Source of the DNA: Pseudotabrizicola sp.
GTDB taxonomy: Bacteria > Pseudomonadota > Alphaproteobacteria > Rhodobacterales > Rhodobacteraceae
DNA: 64,000 bases
Assembly: GCF_030656345.1 (NCBI RefSeq)
Contig: NZ_JAUSNR010000032.1
Location: 124,001-188,000, forward strand
Direction: 5' to 3'
Part shown: positions 63,858 through 64,000 of the stretch, in pieces
How the letters are laid out: each line of letters starts with the position of its first letter
Position numbering within the stretch: the stretch's first letter is position 1
Notes under the pieces: model-generated
The model's input: only the letters and a program-made list of their open reading frames with translations
Told to the model about the DNA's origin: nothing
Databases searched by the model: none
Translations under genes and position numbers: made by a program

Positions 63858-64000
63858 TTACTTATAGGTTGTTGGGCAGATACCCGTTTGCAGCAGGGCA
63901 ACGAATTGTTCTACCTGCAGCGGCCGGCTGAAAAAGTAGCCTTGTCCTTCCTCGCATAACTGTTCTTGCAGAAATGCCAGTTGCGACTGTTGCTCCACAC
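63858..64000 (-). CDS. EAL-domain protein (partial, C-terminal tail)
   Basis: Only the last 46 or so codons are in the window: EQQSQLAFLQEQLCEEGQGY, then FFSRPLQVEQFVALLQTG, then ICPTTYK and a stop. The EQ-L-FL-----C-E-QGY-FSRP pattern is the end of an EAL cyclic-di-GMP phosphodiesterase domain (the final barrel strand and QGY-SRP motif). The catalytic EAL residues and any sensor domain lie outside the window. Confidence 0.85.
   Translation of the reverse strand, partial: VEQQSQLAFLQEQLCEEGQGYFFSRPLQVEQFVALLQTGICPTTYK

Overview
The window joins DNA from two unrelated bacteria. Positions 1 to about 13,990 look like an alphaproteobacterium of the Rhodobacterales (Rhodobacter/Paracoccus type): divergent xseA and purD, lysC followed by ptsP, a DUF4169 gene next to fumC, and intergenic repeats of the form GTAGGGCGGGG...CCCCGCC and GCCTCCGGCGGGAGTATTT. 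From about 14,030 to the end the DNA is Pseudomonas-like: a complete Pseudomonas glucose-uptake and Entner-Doudoroff gene set with HexR sites, HBM-type chemoreceptors, and Pseudomonas-style REP elements. The switch lies inside one open fumC reading frame (13,571-14,959, minus strand), in the codons of the [11 protein letters not shown] signature. The 5' part is Pseudomonas FumC and the 3' part is Rhodobacterales FumC. I regard an assembly chimera at this conserved word as more likely than natural recombination.

Alphaproteobacterial part: exonuclease VII large subunit (cut by the window edge), purD, aspartokinase lysC, PTS-Ntr enzyme I ptsP, an EcsC-family protein, a GNAT acetyltransferase, a flavin reductase-like protein, a Tat-exported cyclic-nucleotide phosphodiesterase/nucleotidase, an NCS1 permease divergent from a GntR regulator, DUF4169, and the 3' end of fumC.

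Pseudomonas part, 14-27.5 kb: the 5' end of fumC, DUF2804, DUF2059 and BolA genes, a trhO-dsbA-like-ABC exporter run, then a tyrosine-degradation block (hppD, a short-form hmgA, a short-form fumarylacetoacetase, maiA) followed by a sodium-dependent NSS-family transporter. A TyrR/PhhR-like box lies upstream of hppD.

27.5-41.4 kb is a sensory and rearranged region: three methyl-accepting chemotaxis proteins, an MFS exporter with a divergent LysR regulator, a membrane metal-dependent hydrolase, a GGDEF/EAL protein paired with a small molybdopterin-fold secreted protein, and arfB. Scattered among them are three gene relics (hydrolase 3' end, arfB middle, MCP 3' end). Each has an intact relative in the same window.

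41.8-60.7 kb is the glucose regulon: mgsA, gap, edd, glk, gltR-gtrS, gtsABCD, a maltoporin-family porin, a hexose-6-phosphate mutarotase, hexR, zwf-pgl-eda and an aldo/keto reductase. HexR-type TTGT-N7-ACAA dyads lie in the gap/edd and hexR/zwf gaps. A-rich motifs of the Hfq/Crc type precede gtsA, the porin gene, zwf, hppD and the NSS transporter gene. The window ends with a bile-acid-symporter-like protein, a conserved hypothetical protein, a DUF3309 peptide and the C-terminal tail of another EAL protein. I saw no tRNA, rRNA, CRISPR array, insertion sequence or phage gene.
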